From NCBI RefSeq assembly GCF_000803215.1, contig NZ_JSXC01000035.1, forward strand, positions 62,001 through 126,000: 64,000 nt of DNA, read 5' to 3'. Under the pieces are notes generated by a model. It was not told the origin of the DNA and did no database searches. It was given only the letters and a program-made list of their open reading frames with translations. The translations under genes were made by a program, and so were the position numbers. Source of the DNA: Pectobacterium fontis (GTDB lineage: Bacteria; Pseudomonadota; Gammaproteobacteria; Enterobacterales; Enterobacteriaceae). Positions 1 through 8,765 of this stretch are shown piece after piece (position 1 is the stretch's first letter; each line of letters opens with the position of its first letter).

Positions 1-1
1 C

Positions 2-1555
2 TTTGCCGCTTATCTGCTGGTCATCTTTCCGCTTACGTTCATCGTGATGTCGCAACGCCTGCTACGGTTCCTGTCTGCGGCGCTGGCAACAGCCGGGCTG
101 ACGATACTGTTGGTTGACGTTGAAGTTTTTACGCGCTTCCACCTTCACCTTAACAGCACCGTTTGGGAACTTGTCGTCAACCCGGGACAGGGTGAAATTG
201 CCCGTGACTGGCAGTGGATGTTTATCGGCATCCCATTGATTTTTATGGCTGAAATGCTGTTCGGTACGTGGTGCTGGCAAAAATTACGCAGTCTGAACCG
301 CCGCCACCTTGGTAAACCGCTGGCAGGCGTTTTCATCTCAGCGTTCTTCGCCTCTCACCTGATGTACATCTGGGCGGATGCGAATTTCTATCGCCCGATT
401 ACCATGCAACGTGCCAATCTGCCGCTGTCCTATCCAATGACGGCTCGTCGGTTTCTGGAAAAACATGGCCTGCTGGATGCGCAGGAATATCAACGTCGGC
501 TGACGCAACAGGGTAATCCTGACGCCATGACGGTAGAGTATCCGCTCAATAACATCACCTTCCGCGATAACGGCAGCGGCTATAACCTGATGATGGTAAT
601 GATCGACGATACGCCGCCCGACGCCATACAAAACCGTATGCCGAACCTGTCACGCTTCGCCTCAGAAAACGTGCGCTTCAGCGATCATTACGATTCCGGC
701 TCTCAGCCAGACGCGGCCTTGTTTAACCTGTTTTATGGCCTCTCGACAACCTATATGGATGGCATCCTGAGCGCACGTAAACCTTCTGCCCTGATCGCCG
801 CGTTAACCCAGCAGGGCTATCAGTTTGGGCTATTTTCAGCGAACGGCTTCAATAGCCCGCTCTATCGCCAAGCGCTGCTTTCTGATTTCTCCCTGCCTGA
901 GCCGCAGCAACAAAGCGGTGATGCTATCCTCACCCAATGGCAGGAATGGCTAAACCGCGACAATAACCCAGCGCCCTGGTTCTCTTACATTGAACTGAAT
1001 AACACACCGCAAAATGCAGCGGGTAAAGAGGTTAACTCAAGCAACCGTGTCAATATTCAGGACGTTGACCGCCAGATTGGCCAAATCATTCGCACCTTGC
1101 AGGAAAAGAACCTTCTGGATAATACAGTCGTCATCGTGACAACCGCACAAAACCAGAATGCCAATACCAGCAATCCGGTACGTTTCGCCCGTACCCAGTG
1201 GCAAACACCGCTTATTGTCCACTGGCCGAATACGCCAGCTCAGACTATTACGAAAATGACGGATAACAAAGACGTCATGACCACACTGATGCAGCGCCTG
1301 CTCCACGTTAAGAACAGTACGGATGATTATTCACAGGGCGAAGACCTGTTCTCTGCTCAACGACGTTACCCATGGTTGATTAATGGTAATGGCGGCACGC
1401 TGCTCATCACGACGCCAGAACAACTCATTGTGTTGGAAAGCAACGGAAACTACCGCGCTTACGACATGGAAGGAAATCGACTGAATGATGAAAAACCACA
1501 GCTTGCCCTGCTCTTACAGGTATTAACGAACGAAAGGCGCTTTATTGCCAACTAA
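2..1555 (+). CDS. yejM: YejM/PbgA inner-membrane protein, 3' part (5' end outside window)
   Basis: The reading frame is open from base 2, so the gene starts upstream of the window; about 518 codons of a family usually near 586 residues are visible. Hydrophobic segments (from base 2 and around bases 100-380) precede a soluble periplasmic domain of sulfatase/alkaline-phosphatase fold, which begins near MVMIDDTPPD and contains DAALFNLFYGL where active sulfatases carry their nucleophile. YejM (PbgA, LapC) senses periplasmic-side lipopolysaccharide and regulates LpxC degradation through LapB; it is not thought to act as a sulfatase. The E. coli order yejM then tRNA-Pro (proL) is conserved here. 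The call is secure; only the N-terminus is missing. Confidence 0.95.
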   Translation, partial: FAAYLLVIFPLTFIVMSQRLLRFLSAALATAGLTILLVDVEVFTRFHLHLNSTVWELVVNPGQGEIARDWQWMFIGIPLIFMAEMLFGTWCWQKLRSLNRRHLGKPLAGVFISAFFASHLMYIWADANFYRPITMQRANLPLSYPMTARRFLEKHGLLDAQEYQRRLTQQGNPDAMTVEYPLNNITFRDNGSGYNLMMVMIDDTPPDAIQNRMPNLSRFASENVRFSDHYDSGSQPDAALFNLFYGLSTTYMDGILSARKPSALIAALTQQGYQFGLFSANGFNSPLYRQALLSDFSLPEPQQQSGDAILTQWQEWLNRDNNPAPWFSYIELNNTPQNAAGKEVNSSNRVNIQDVDRQIGQIIRTLQEKNLLDNTVVIVTTAQNQNANTSNPVRFARTQWQTPLIVHWPNTPAQTITKMTDNKDVMTTLMQRLLHVKNSTDDYSQGEDLFSAQRRYPWLINGNGGTLLITTPEQLIVLESNGNYRAYDMEGNRLNDEKPQLALLLQVLTNERRFIAN

Positions 1556-1633
1556 CTGCCTAAATCTAAAGCAGTCGTTCTATCTGGCTATTGCAATAAG
1601 ATCAGGAAAAGGTAGTATAAACGCCCATAGCAT

Positions 1634-1710
1634 CGGCACGTAGCGCAGCCTGGTAGCGCACCGTCATGGGGTGTCGGGGGTCGGAGGTTCAAATCCTCTC
1701 GTGCCGACCA
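1634..1710 (+). tRNA. proL: tRNA-Pro (anticodon GGG)
   Basis: A 77-nt cloverleaf with acceptor arms CGGCACG and CGTGCCG, an encoded CCA end, a GGTTCAAATCC T-arm and anticodon GGG within CATGGGGTG. It lies downstream of yejM as in E. coli. Its 3' end faces a decayed integrase gene, which fits use as an attachment site. Confidence 0.97.
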
Positions 1711-1754
1711 AATACATATTCGGTAAGTATCGTTTACTACCGGAAACCCCACAG

Positions 1755-1788
1755 AAACCCGCATTCTCACTGAGTTTGCGGGTTTTTT
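1755..1788 (+). terminator. Rho-independent terminator after tRNA-Pro
   Basis: A stem AAACCCGCA (1755-1763) pairs with TGCGGGTTT (1777-1785) and runs into a T tract. It is placed to end the tRNA transcript. Confidence 0.85.
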
Positions 1789-1831
1789 GTTGCCTGTTAT
1801 CTATCGGCATACCCCGTTTACAGCCGGAAAG

Positions 1832-1887
1832 TTTGGGACTACATTTGGGACTAAATCAACGTAGTCCCATAAAACCGTAGTCCCAAA
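1832..1887. repeat. Nested inverted repeats between tRNA-Pro and integrase remnant
   Basis: The outer arms TTTGGGACTAC (1832-1842) and GTAGTCCCAAA (1877-1887) are perfect 11-bp inverted repeats. Inside them are GGGACTA (1847-1853) and TAGTCCC (1862-1868). The four GGGACTA copies in a 56-bp span between tRNA and integrase look like arm-type integrase binding sites or the operator of the int promoter; the assignment to integrase binding is an inference from position. Confidence 0.6.
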
Positions 1888-1897
1888 GGTAACGATC

Positions 1898-2465
1898 ATA
1901 GCAATTCAGGCAAAGCCCCTCACAAACACGGAAGTCAAAGCCGCTAAAGCAGTAGACAAAGAATTGTCGCTACATGATGGTGGCGGGCTGCTATTGTTCG
2001 CCAAAGTTTCCGCCGACTGGTACGAAGTGAAAAAGTCTCAACCGCTGGCCGAGAACACCATTAAAGATATCTGGCGCTCGCTAGAAAAATACGTGTTCCC
2101 GTTCATTGGAACCTTACCGCTCACCCAGCTTACCGCTCGTCACTTCATCACCGCATTAGAACCGATACAGGCCAGCGGCAAACTGGAAACCGTCAAACGG
2201 GTAAGCCAGCGAATCAACGAGGTGATGGATTATGCGGTTAACTCTGGGCTGATTCCCGCCAGACGTGATCGAAGCCGCCCTAGCCCATGTAGACACCAAC
2301 GAAGTGCGCCGCGCCTATAACCGCTCCACCTATCTGGAACAGCGCAAAATATTGATGTGCTGGTGGGGTGAATTTGTGGAAAGTGCCGCTACTGGCAAGA
2401 CGTTAGCATCTGAAGGAGTACGCGGTTTACGGGTGGTTGGGGAGCAGTGGATAAAATCACAGTAA
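1898..2465 (+). pseudogene. Degenerate P4-type tyrosine integrase
   Basis: Three fragments of one integrase survive. From ATA at 1898 (where an ATG is expected) the frame reads IAIQAKPLTNTEVKAAK, the start of a DUF4102 arm-binding domain. It jumps after GGGLLLF directly to the core-binding domain (AKVSADWYEV through NEVMDYAVNSGLIPA, to about 2262). The frame then shifts and resumes at DVIEAALAHVDTNEVRRAYNRS, which belongs to the extreme C-terminus. The catalytic domain with its Arg, His and Tyr residues is deleted, so the gene cannot be functional. Orientation and position directly after tRNA-Pro are typical of island integrases. Confidence 0.85.
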
Positions 2466-2710
2466 AAATCACACCCAAGTTGAAAAAATGACGTTATTAT
2501 GTGCGTTCCGGTGATAACCCATAGAAACCCTCTCCTATGGTAAAATTCAATAATCCATAACAATAGGGGGTAGATGATTGCCAATCATTAAGGTGACATC
2601 CTTTTTAGGTTTTCAGTTCTAGGCTGCCTAACATACTACGGTTAGGCCACTCCAGCGGCTAATCCATACCTGCACAGAGAACAACATCCCAAATACCATT
2701 GAGTAGCCAC
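2466..2710. other. Non-coding stretch between integrase remnant and toxin-antitoxin operon
   Basis: No convincing gene, RNA or repeat was seen on either strand; the open frames here lack ribosome sites and any recognisable protein. No second copy of the tRNA-Pro 3' end (an attR) was noticed in this stretch. Confidence 0.5.
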
Positions 2711-2764
2711 TTGCCTCTCTATTCTCACCTTACTACAATGTATACAAAACACACAATGTAGTGA
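2711..2764 (+). promoter_or_regulatory. Promoter and likely autoregulatory operator of the toxin-antitoxin pair
   Basis: TTGCCT (2711-2716), 17 bp and TACAAT (2734-2739) form a sigma-70-type promoter. The start region carries ACTACA and TGTAGT as inverted arms about 30 bp apart, each overlapping a direct repeat ACAATGTA. Such paired sites at the start point are usual for ribbon-helix-helix antitoxin autorepression. Confidence 0.6.
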
Positions 2765-2773
2765 GATGGCAGC

Positions 2774-3019
2774 ATGGGTGTCATATCCGTTCGATTAAAT
2801 GATGAAAAAACGGCGCAGCTTGATGCCTTGGCTAAAGCTACGGGACGTACCCGCTCTTTTCTGGCTGGACAAGCTATTGAAGACTATCTTGCGCGGGAAG
2901 CCTGGCAGATAGCGGAGATCGAGCAAGCCATTAAAGAAGCCGATGCGGGCGATTTTGTCTCATCAGATGAGATGAACAATCTGTTTAAAAAATTAGGTAC
3001 GGCAAGACATGGAAATTAA
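2774..3019 (+). CDS. Ribbon-helix-helix antitoxin (CopG/RelB-like)
   Basis: This 81-residue protein begins GVISVRLNDEKTAQLDALAKATGRTRSFLA, a ribbon-helix-helix DNA-binding fold: a strand with alternating residues, then two helices. An acidic C-terminal tail (about residues 45-75) would wrap the toxin. It precedes and overlaps the toxin frame by 11 nt, so the two are translationally coupled. The expected function is neutralisation of the toxin and repression of its own promoter at repeats upstream. The exact family name (RelB, ParD or StbD) cannot be settled by eye. Confidence 0.85.
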   Translation: MGVISVRLNDEKTAQLDALAKATGRTRSFLAGQAIEDYLAREAWQIAEIEQAIKEADAGDFVSSDEMNNLFKKLGTARHGN

Positions 3020-3296
3020 ATGGCTGCGTAAAGCCGCGGCCAATTTGGAAGCCGAGTACCTCTATATAGCGCAAGATGATCAACAAGCTGCCAGCAAGTT
3101 TTTTGTAGATGAAGTCCAAAGGTTAACGGAAAGACTACCGCAACAGCCAGCAATGGGAAGACCTGGCCGTGTTCCGGGAACGCGTGAACTGGTATTAACG
3201 CACTATCCCTACATCATCCCCTACCGCGTGAAAGATAATATGCTCCAGATTCTGCGAGTCTTTCATACGCACAGGCGTTTACCCGTGAAATGGTGA
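3009..3296 (+). CDS. RelE/ParE-family toxin
   Basis: A 95-residue basic protein beginning MEIKWLRKAAANLEAEYLYIAQDD, the characteristic first strand and helix pair of the RelE/ParE superfamily. It ends with the family's typical C-terminal strand LRVFHTHRRLPVKW; the motif GRPGRVPGTRELVL is also common in ParE/RelE toxins. Whether it cleaves ribosome-bound mRNA (RelE) or poisons gyrase (ParE) cannot be told from sequence alone. It sits in the debris of a tRNA island, a common place for small addiction modules. The frame is intact. Confidence 0.85.
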   Translation: MEIKWLRKAAANLEAEYLYIAQDDQQAASKFFVDEVQRLTERLPQQPAMGRPGRVPGTRELVLTHYPYIIPYRVKDNMLQILRVFHTHRRLPVKW

Positions 3297-3350
3297 ACAA
3301 CTGCCTTTCTGAATTTTAACGAACGTACAAGGGGAGTTCCCCCCCTGATA

Positions 3351-3680
3351 TCAATCTACAACAAACAGTTTAGCGCCCGTCTCGGTATAGGAGCGATGAG
3401 CTTCCGCGTTATCCGCAACCTGATAGCTCATTCCCGGCTTAAGAACAAAAACACGACCATCGTCTAACTCTGTATGCAGCTCGCCTTCGAGACATAGCAG
3501 GATATGCCCTTTTGAGCACCAGTGATCGGCCAAATAGCCGGGGGTATACTCCACCATGCGAACCCGGATATTATCAAAACGCTGTGTTCGCCAATAGGCG
3601 ATCCCTGTATCACCTCGATGCTCGGTAGGCTCGATTTGTGACCAATCGGTCGTACCAAACGGAATGTTCTTCATGTCCAT
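3351..3680 (-). CDS. DHCW-motif cupin-fold protein
   Basis: A 109-residue single-domain cupin. The segment YLADHWCSKGHILLCLEGEL carries the His/Cys metal-site pattern that names the family, and HTELDDGRVFVLKPGMSYQV is the second cupin strand set. The start at MDMKNIPFG is chosen because AAGGG lies upstream at good spacing; the frame extends further 5' but without similarity or a ribosome site. The substrate of this family is not established. It stands alone between the toxin gene and a MATE transporter and is convergent with the toxin. Confidence 0.8.
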   Translation of the reverse strand: MDMKNIPFGTTDWSQIEPTEHRGDTGIAYWRTQRFDNIRVRMVEYTPGYLADHWCSKGHILLCLEGELHTELDDGRVFVLKPGMSYQVADNAEAHRSYTETGAKLFVVD

Positions 3681-4097
3681 GTTACTGCCCTTAAGTTTAT
3701 TTACGCGGTAACCCAGTAATACACTACTCAGAATAAGTGCACCAGTGGCGCTTTGAATCTGCTGCATAAGTCGATCGGTGGTTTACAATTTACTTCCGGT
3801 TGGCGGATATCAATGAGTCCCGCCCTTCATTTAGTTAAGGCTAGTCGAGCAAGTTTCGACTTAACTAATCTGTACATACAACACTTTTCCATGCAGGGAA
3901 CGCAATCCAGACTGGACATCGATCGGGCGGCTGATACTCTGTAAATAGGAACGCTATTTTAAAAAACAGCTATGCTGTCGCGAGCGCACAACATGGATAT
4001 CACGATACTGTGCAAAAAATAATGTTATTTGTGAGCCACTTTATGGCTCTGTTGACTGTACCGACAGGGAAACTTGAGATATCTCCAAGACCGTTTC
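3681..4097. other. Intergenic region between divergent cupin and MATE genes
   Basis: About 400 bp with no supported gene. A 63-codon plus-strand frame at 3753-3944 has no ribosome site and no recognisable protein. The region must hold the promoters of both flanking genes, but no clear -35/-10 pair was identified. Confidence 0.5.
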
Positions 4098-5501
4098 ATG
4101 AAAAAATTAAAAGATACAGACTGGTATAAAAAGCGTTATTCCAACCGCGTTCTCTTCTGGAGAGAAATCTCACCGCTCGCCTTCCCGATCTTTATTGAAG
4201 GCCTCTGCGTCGTGCTGATGGGCGTTTTCAGCACTTTTTTGGTCAGTTGGTTGGGGAAAGAAGCGATGGCAGCCGTTGGGCTGGCCGATAGCTTCAATAT
4301 GGTTATTATCGCCTTCTTTACCGCCGTCGCGTTGGGGACAGCCGTTGTTGTCGCTTTCAGTTTAGGACAGCGCAATAGGAAGCAGGCACGTTCTGCCGCT
4401 CGCCAATCCATGTCCTTACTGGTTCTGTCATCATTTCTGCTCGTTGCGTTGGTTGAATTCGCAGGGTCTGCAATTATCGATCTGATCGCAGGACAAGCCG
4501 ATGAGCAAGTGAAGTCACTTGCCCTCACCTTTCTTCGTTGGACAGTGTGGGGATATCCTGCGGTCGCGGTCGCGCTAGTGGGCTGCGGTGCACTGCGTGG
4601 CGCAGGGAATACGAAATTACCTATGGTCATCAACATTGGGATGAATATCCTTAATATTGGGATCAGTAGCCTGCTGATTTACGGCGCCTTCGCCTGGGAG
4701 GGCCTCGGCTTTATTGGTGCAGGTATCGGGATTACCATTTCACGCTATATTGGTGCGATATTCGTGATTTTGACGTTGATGCACGGCTTTAACGGTGCAT
4801 TGCGTATTCCCTTCAAGTCTTACTTTGCACCATTTACCCTGACCATACTTTATGAAGTGCTCAGCATTGGTATCCCCGCCAGTATTGAGTCCGTCATGTT
4901 TAATATCGGCAAGCTGATCACTCAACGCTTTGTGGCTGGCATGGGAACCGAGGTGATTGCCGGAAACTTTATTGCTTTCTCTATCTCGACGCTAATCAAT
5001 CTTCCCGGTAATTCACTCGGCGCGGCTGCCACAATTATCGTTGGCACACGACTGGGGAAAGGCCAGATTATGCAGTCAACCCGGCAGTTGAAGTACATCT
5101 TCTGGCTGTCCAATATTGGCCTGTGCGTACTTGCTGCGCTGTCGGTCCCCAGCGCCAGCTTTTTGGCATCGTTCTATACCAATGAGCCGGAAGTGATCGA
5201 CGTGGCAAAACATCTCCTGTGGCTCAACGCGCTATTTATGCCGATCTGGGCGGCGGCCTGGGTGCTACCCGCCGGATTAAAAGGTGCGAAAGACGCCAGT
5301 TACACCATGTGGGTGGCGATGGCTGGGATGTGGGGATGTCGGGTTATCGCCGGCTACATCCTCGGCGTGATGCTCGGCTTTGGTGTAATCGGTGTGTGGA
5401 TGGGCATGTTCTTTGACTGGATTGTACGCGGGTTCTTCTATTACCGCCGGCTGATGAGTGAGCGCTGGCTATGGCGCTATCGCTCCCCCATGGACCAATG
5501 A
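4098..5501 (+). CDS. yeeO: MATE-family efflux transporter (YeeO-like)
   Basis: A roughly 467-residue polytopic membrane protein with about twelve hydrophobic segments in two six-helix halves. It closely resembles E. coli YeeO, reported as a multidrug and flavin exporter: LFWREISPLAFPIFIE near the start, STFLVSWLGKEAMA, GCGALRGAGNTK in the first half and VLPAGLKGAKDA in the second. MATE proteins export cationic compounds by Na+ or H+ antiport. The ATG at 4098 gives MKKLKDTDW; an in-frame TTG at 4074 with AGGGA upstream is a possible alternative start. The adjacent downstream gene is convergent. Confidence 0.85.
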   Translation: MKKLKDTDWYKKRYSNRVLFWREISPLAFPIFIEGLCVVLMGVFSTFLVSWLGKEAMAAVGLADSFNMVIIAFFTAVALGTAVVVAFSLGQRNRKQARSAARQSMSLLVLSSFLLVALVEFAGSAIIDLIAGQADEQVKSLALTFLRWTVWGYPAVAVALVGCGALRGAGNTKLPMVINIGMNILNIGISSLLIYGAFAWEGLGFIGAGIGITISRYIGAIFVILTLMHGFNGALRIPFKSYFAPFTLTILYEVLSIGIPASIESVMFNIGKLITQRFVAGMGTEVIAGNFIAFSISTLINLPGNSLGAAATIIVGTRLGKGQIMQSTRQLKYIFWLSNIGLCVLAALSVPSASFLASFYTNEPEVIDVAKHLLWLNALFMPIWAAAWVLPAGLKGAKDASYTMWVAMAGMWGCRVIAGYILGVMLGFGVIGVWMGMFFDWIVRGFFYYRRLMSERWLWRYRSPMDQ

Positions 5502-5539
5502 GAGCGAGAGGAAACCCGCTCGCTCACCAAACAGGCCAG

Positions 5540-6709
5540 TTAGCGACCCGGACGGTTCACCGGAACAAAACGGGTCGCCATCATAATCAAGACGACCACA
5601 CCTGCGGTCATCATCATCCAGGCCTGCTCCAGACCCGCCGTGTGCTGCCGTATCAACCCAGCGAGTAACGGCATCAAACTCGCAAGAATGTAGCCACCAC
5701 CTTGCACAAAACCCATCAATGAACCCGTTTTATGTGATTCCGTCACCTGATCCAACGCCACAATCAGTGACAGAGGGAACAGCGCGCCAATCCCAATCCC
5801 CAGCATGATAATGATGGGATACGTGAACGTCAGCGGCGCGCCAATCAGCCCAACCATCCCCACCAGCATCACGAACAGGATAGGAAGCAGTAATTTACGC
5901 CGATCGGGAAAGCGGTTGATGAATGTTGACACCAGCAGGCCAGAAATCACTTCCGTCAGCGTTAATCCCCCCAGCATCAAGCCACTTTGCGTCGCATCTA
6001 CTCCGAGTTGCATGTAATACGGTGGTAGCCATGCCAGCACCAGGGTATACGCGCCAGTCCCAATACCGAAAAACACCATCAACAGCCAGTCCATTGTGCT
6101 TCGGCGCATTGCTACAACGGCCACCGTATCCGGCTTCACGGTATAGGCTTTAGGAATGCATTGCCAGGCCACCGCAGCAACAAGTGCCACAATTCCCCAA
6201 CATGCCAACGCACCTTGCCACCCCCACGCATTTGCCAGCGGAGAAACTGATGACGCGGCAAACGCCGCACCGGTCATAATCGCCGTGGTATAAAAACCCA
6301 TCAGGAGACTACTATGGCGACCAAAATGGAGCTTGATAAACGACGGCACCAGTGCCTGAATCAAGGCAATCCCGATACCAGCAAGCGCGGCACTCACCAG
6401 CAGAGCCATGCCACTATTCAACCACCAGCGGGCACCACACGCTAAGGCAATCATCACAATACCCAACGTGATCCCACGATATTCGCCAAAGCGCACCTGC
6501 AACTGACCGCCATATAGCGCACACCACCCCATGGCGAATACAGGAAGCGTGGTTAACATTCCTGCCATGCTGTCATCCAGACCCGTAGCGGCCTGAATCT
6601 GATTCAGCAACGGCCCAATACCCGCCAGAACAGGGCGTAAATTCAATCCCAATAAAATAATGATGAAGAACAAAAAAGCCCGCGTGCGTGCCGTTGATGT
6701 CACTACCAT
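5540..6709 (-). CDS. MFS transporter of the CynX/NimT family
   Basis: A 389-residue protein with twelve predicted membrane helices. The N-terminal signature LLGLNLRPVLAGIGPLLNQI is typical of the CynX/NimT branch of the major facilitator superfamily. E. coli NimT (YeaN) exports 2-nitroimidazole; CynX is linked to cyanate. No cynT or cynS neighbours are present here, so a drug or metabolite exporter similar to NimT is the better guess. A second cluster GFVQGGGYILASLMPLLAGLI marks the C-terminal half. The gene is monocistronic and convergent with the MATE gene. Confidence 0.8.
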   Translation of the reverse strand: MVVTSTARTRAFLFFIIILLGLNLRPVLAGIGPLLNQIQAATGLDDSMAGMLTTLPVFAMGWCALYGGQLQVRFGEYRGITLGIVMIALACGARWWLNSGMALLVSAALAGIGIALIQALVPSFIKLHFGRHSSLLMGFYTTAIMTGAAFAASSVSPLANAWGWQGALACWGIVALVAAVAWQCIPKAYTVKPDTVAVVAMRRSTMDWLLMVFFGIGTGAYTLVLAWLPPYYMQLGVDATQSGLMLGGLTLTEVISGLLVSTFINRFPDRRKLLLPILFVMLVGMVGLIGAPLTFTYPIIIMLGIGIGALFPLSLIVALDQVTESHKTGSLMGFVQGGGYILASLMPLLAGLIRQHTAGLEQAWMMMTAGVVVLIMMATRFVPVNRPGR

Positions 6710-6912
6710 TTATAACCTCAATAGCTTAAGCCAGTAACGGCCACCTGATTAGCATTATCTCCACATCAAGAATCTTAACATCAAGATATTGTAATCGACC
6801 AGTACAACATACATTTGAGCAATGGCGGCAAGCACAACCTGGATCTCGTTCGATTGGAAAATTACGGGATAAATAACTAGCAAAACTCGTCGCTGATTTA
6901 GGCAAGCAACCA

Positions 6913-6948
6913 TAAAAAAAATCCGCTCTAAAAAGAGCGGATTTTTCG
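6913..6948 (-). terminator. Terminator of ompX
   Basis: On the minus strand the stem AAATCCGCTCT / AGAGCGGATTT closes a short T-rich loop and is followed by a run of T. The A tract on the other side would also allow it to stop transcripts from the plus strand. Confidence 0.9.
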
Positions 6949-6988
6949 ACACAGCCAATACCGAGGGTAAAAACCCTATAGTGTTAGA

Positions 6989-7504
6989 TTAGAAGCGGTA
7001 ACCTACACCAACTGCCCAAGTACCGATATCAACATTGCGGATACGGCTTTGTTCGTAACCTACATCCAGAGCAACATCCTGAATTGGGTTAAACTGAACA
7101 CCAGCACCGTAGGTGAAGCCGTAATCGTCGTTGCTAGCATTATCCTGACCATTGATGTTATTGCTGGTTACTTTACCATGGCTGAAACCAACAACACCGT
7201 ACAGGCTTGCCCAATCATTCAGACGGTAAGCAGGACCCGCAGTAAAGCCCATGTATTGGCCTTTGTTGTAGAAATTGTCAGCGCTGCCCGTTTTTTCCAG
7301 GTAGGTGAATGAGCTAATAACGCCCAGTGGGTTATTATCTTGCTCGTAACGATATTTCAGGTTAAAGCCTTTAACTTTATTCTGTACGCCCTGAGCATCA
7401 CCTTGAGCATAGCCTGCACTTACAGTACTTTGACCAGCAAATGCAGAACCTGCGCCAACAGCTAATACACAAGCCAGAGCGGAAAGACACGCGATTTTTT
7501 TCAT
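6989..7504 (-). CDS. ompX: Outer membrane protein OmpX
   Basis: A 171-residue protein with a signal peptide (MKKIACLSALACVLAVGAGSAFA, cleaved before GQSTVSAGYAQG) and eight amphipathic strands of the OmpX/Ail beta-barrel. It ends in VGVGYRF with the terminal Phe used for outer-membrane assembly. Family members range from housekeeping OmpX to the Ail adhesin and serum-resistance protein; length and neighbourhood (rhtA, dps) match ompX. It has its own terminator downstream and is divergent from rhtA. Confidence 0.97.
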   Translation of the reverse strand: MKKIACLSALACVLAVGAGSAFAGQSTVSAGYAQGDAQGVQNKVKGFNLKYRYEQDNNPLGVISSFTYLEKTGSADNFYNKGQYMGFTAGPAYRLNDWASLYGVVGFSHGKVTSNNINGQDNASNDDYGFTYGAGVQFNPIQDVALDVGYEQSRIRNVDIGTWAVGVGYRF

Positions 7505-7880
7505 ATTTACAGCCTCAAATTCATTTTATGAAAGACTAACTAACGGAGTAAATATAACAAAGAAGTTCGAAACTTGCCGCGCTATAAATATTTATCAATT
7601 AGACTTTAGATGTAACAAATATTGTCAAAGAAGACCTATCATTATAATTATATTGGTTTTTTTATTGTGACAGCTCGATTAAAAATAAATTCATCGCTGG
7701 GTGGCAAAGCAGACAATTCTTAATTTACCGCTTATTTTTTATGCTACAGGTATTGAGCAAAAATAAACCAATTAAATGATCCGTAAATAAAGGTCAATAA
7801 AAGTCAATTCATACCAGACAAATTGTTTACAATTGGATATAATAACGATGGAATATCATACCTGCTTTAAGGCCAAAAAA
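7505..7880. other. Divergent ompX-rhtA promoter region
   Basis: A 376-bp AT-rich region without genes. On the plus side CAGACA (7815-7820), 17 bp and TATAAT (7838-7843) form a good promoter for rhtA with a start near 7850. On the minus side a TTGACA hexamer lies about 130 nt from the ompX start, and AT-rich -10-like sequences follow, but the ompX start point is not clear. Confidence 0.6.
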
Positions 7881-8765
7881 ATGACCTTATTCTCCCCCCG
7901 CTCGTCATCATTCGTCCCCGTATTGCTCATTATTGTCTCGATGCTCTCTATCCAAAGTGGAGCCGCGCTGGCCAAACATCTATTCCCACTCATTGGAGCC
8001 ACTGGCGTAACGACATTGCGTCTGGGAATTGGGACGATCATTCTGTGTATCATCTTCAAGCCGTGGCGTATGCGCTTTAGCAGTAACCGTCTACCGCTGT
8101 TGGTGTATGGCATTACGTTGGGCGGGATGAACTTTTTGTTCTATCTGTCACTACAGACCGTGCCACTCGGCATTGCTGTCGCGCTGGAATTCACCGGCCC
8201 GCTTGCGGTTGCGATGCTCGCCTCGCGCAGGTTTATTGATTTTCTGTGGGTTTTTCTGGCCGTTACCGGACTATGGTTCTTATTACCGCTGGGCCACACT
8301 ATCGGTAATGTTGACTTAATGGGCGCAGCTTACGCTGTGGGTGCCGGTGCCTGCTGGGCGTTCTATATTCTGTTTGGACAAAAAGCAGGCGCAAATCATG
8401 GTCCGGGAACCGTCGCCATCGGCTCCTGTATTGCCGCGCTGATCTTTTGTCCTATCGGTGCATACTTCGCGGAGAGCACGCTTTTTTCGCTCTCAATACT
8501 CCCGATCGGTATTGCCATCGCGATTTTGTCCACCGCGCTTCCCTACTCTCTGGAGATGATGGCACTCACGCGCCTTCCTGCCAGAACGTTCAGTACCCTG
8601 ATGAGCATGGAGCCTGCTATTGCCGCTTTATCCGGCATTATCTTCCTTGGCGAACACCTGTTATTCATACAGTGGATAGCGCTTATCTTTATTATTATCG
8701 CGTCAATAGGTGCAACATTAACCATAAAGCCAGCCGCCGCCACAGCAGTAGTTCAAGAAGGATGA
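7881..8765 (+). CDS. rhtA: Threonine/homoserine exporter RhtA
   Basis: A 294-residue EamA/DMT transporter with ten membrane helices in two EamA repeats; the motif GIAVALEFTGPLAVA and the second-repeat LMSMEPAIAALSG are typical of RhtA. E. coli RhtA (YbiF, 295 residues) exports threonine, homoserine and other amino acids. The start at 7881 (MTLFSPR) has AAGG about 9 nt upstream and gives the family length. Upstream in-frame starts at 7833 and 7848 fall on or before the predicted transcription start. Order ompX-rhtA-dps is as in E. coli. Confidence 0.93.
   Translation: MTLFSPRSSSFVPVLLIIVSMLSIQSGAALAKHLFPLIGATGVTTLRLGIGTIILCIIFKPWRMRFSSNRLPLLVYGITLGGMNFLFYLSLQTVPLGIAVALEFTGPLAVAMLASRRFIDFLWVFLAVTGLWFLLPLGHTIGNVDLMGAAYAVGAGACWAFYILFGQKAGANHGPGTVAIGSCIAALIFCPIGAYFAESTLFSLSILPIGIAIAILSTALPYSLEMMALTRLPARTFSTLMSMEPAIAALSGIIFLGEHLLFIQWIALIFIIIASIGATLTIKPAAATAVVQEG

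Noticed and set aside
3753..3944. 63-codon plus-strand frame before the MATE gene
   Set aside because: No ribosome site and no protein-like pattern; overlaps the cupin leader.
6755..6958. 67-codon minus-strand frame covering the ompX terminator
   Set aside because: It runs through a clear terminator, has no ribosome site and no recognisable protein.
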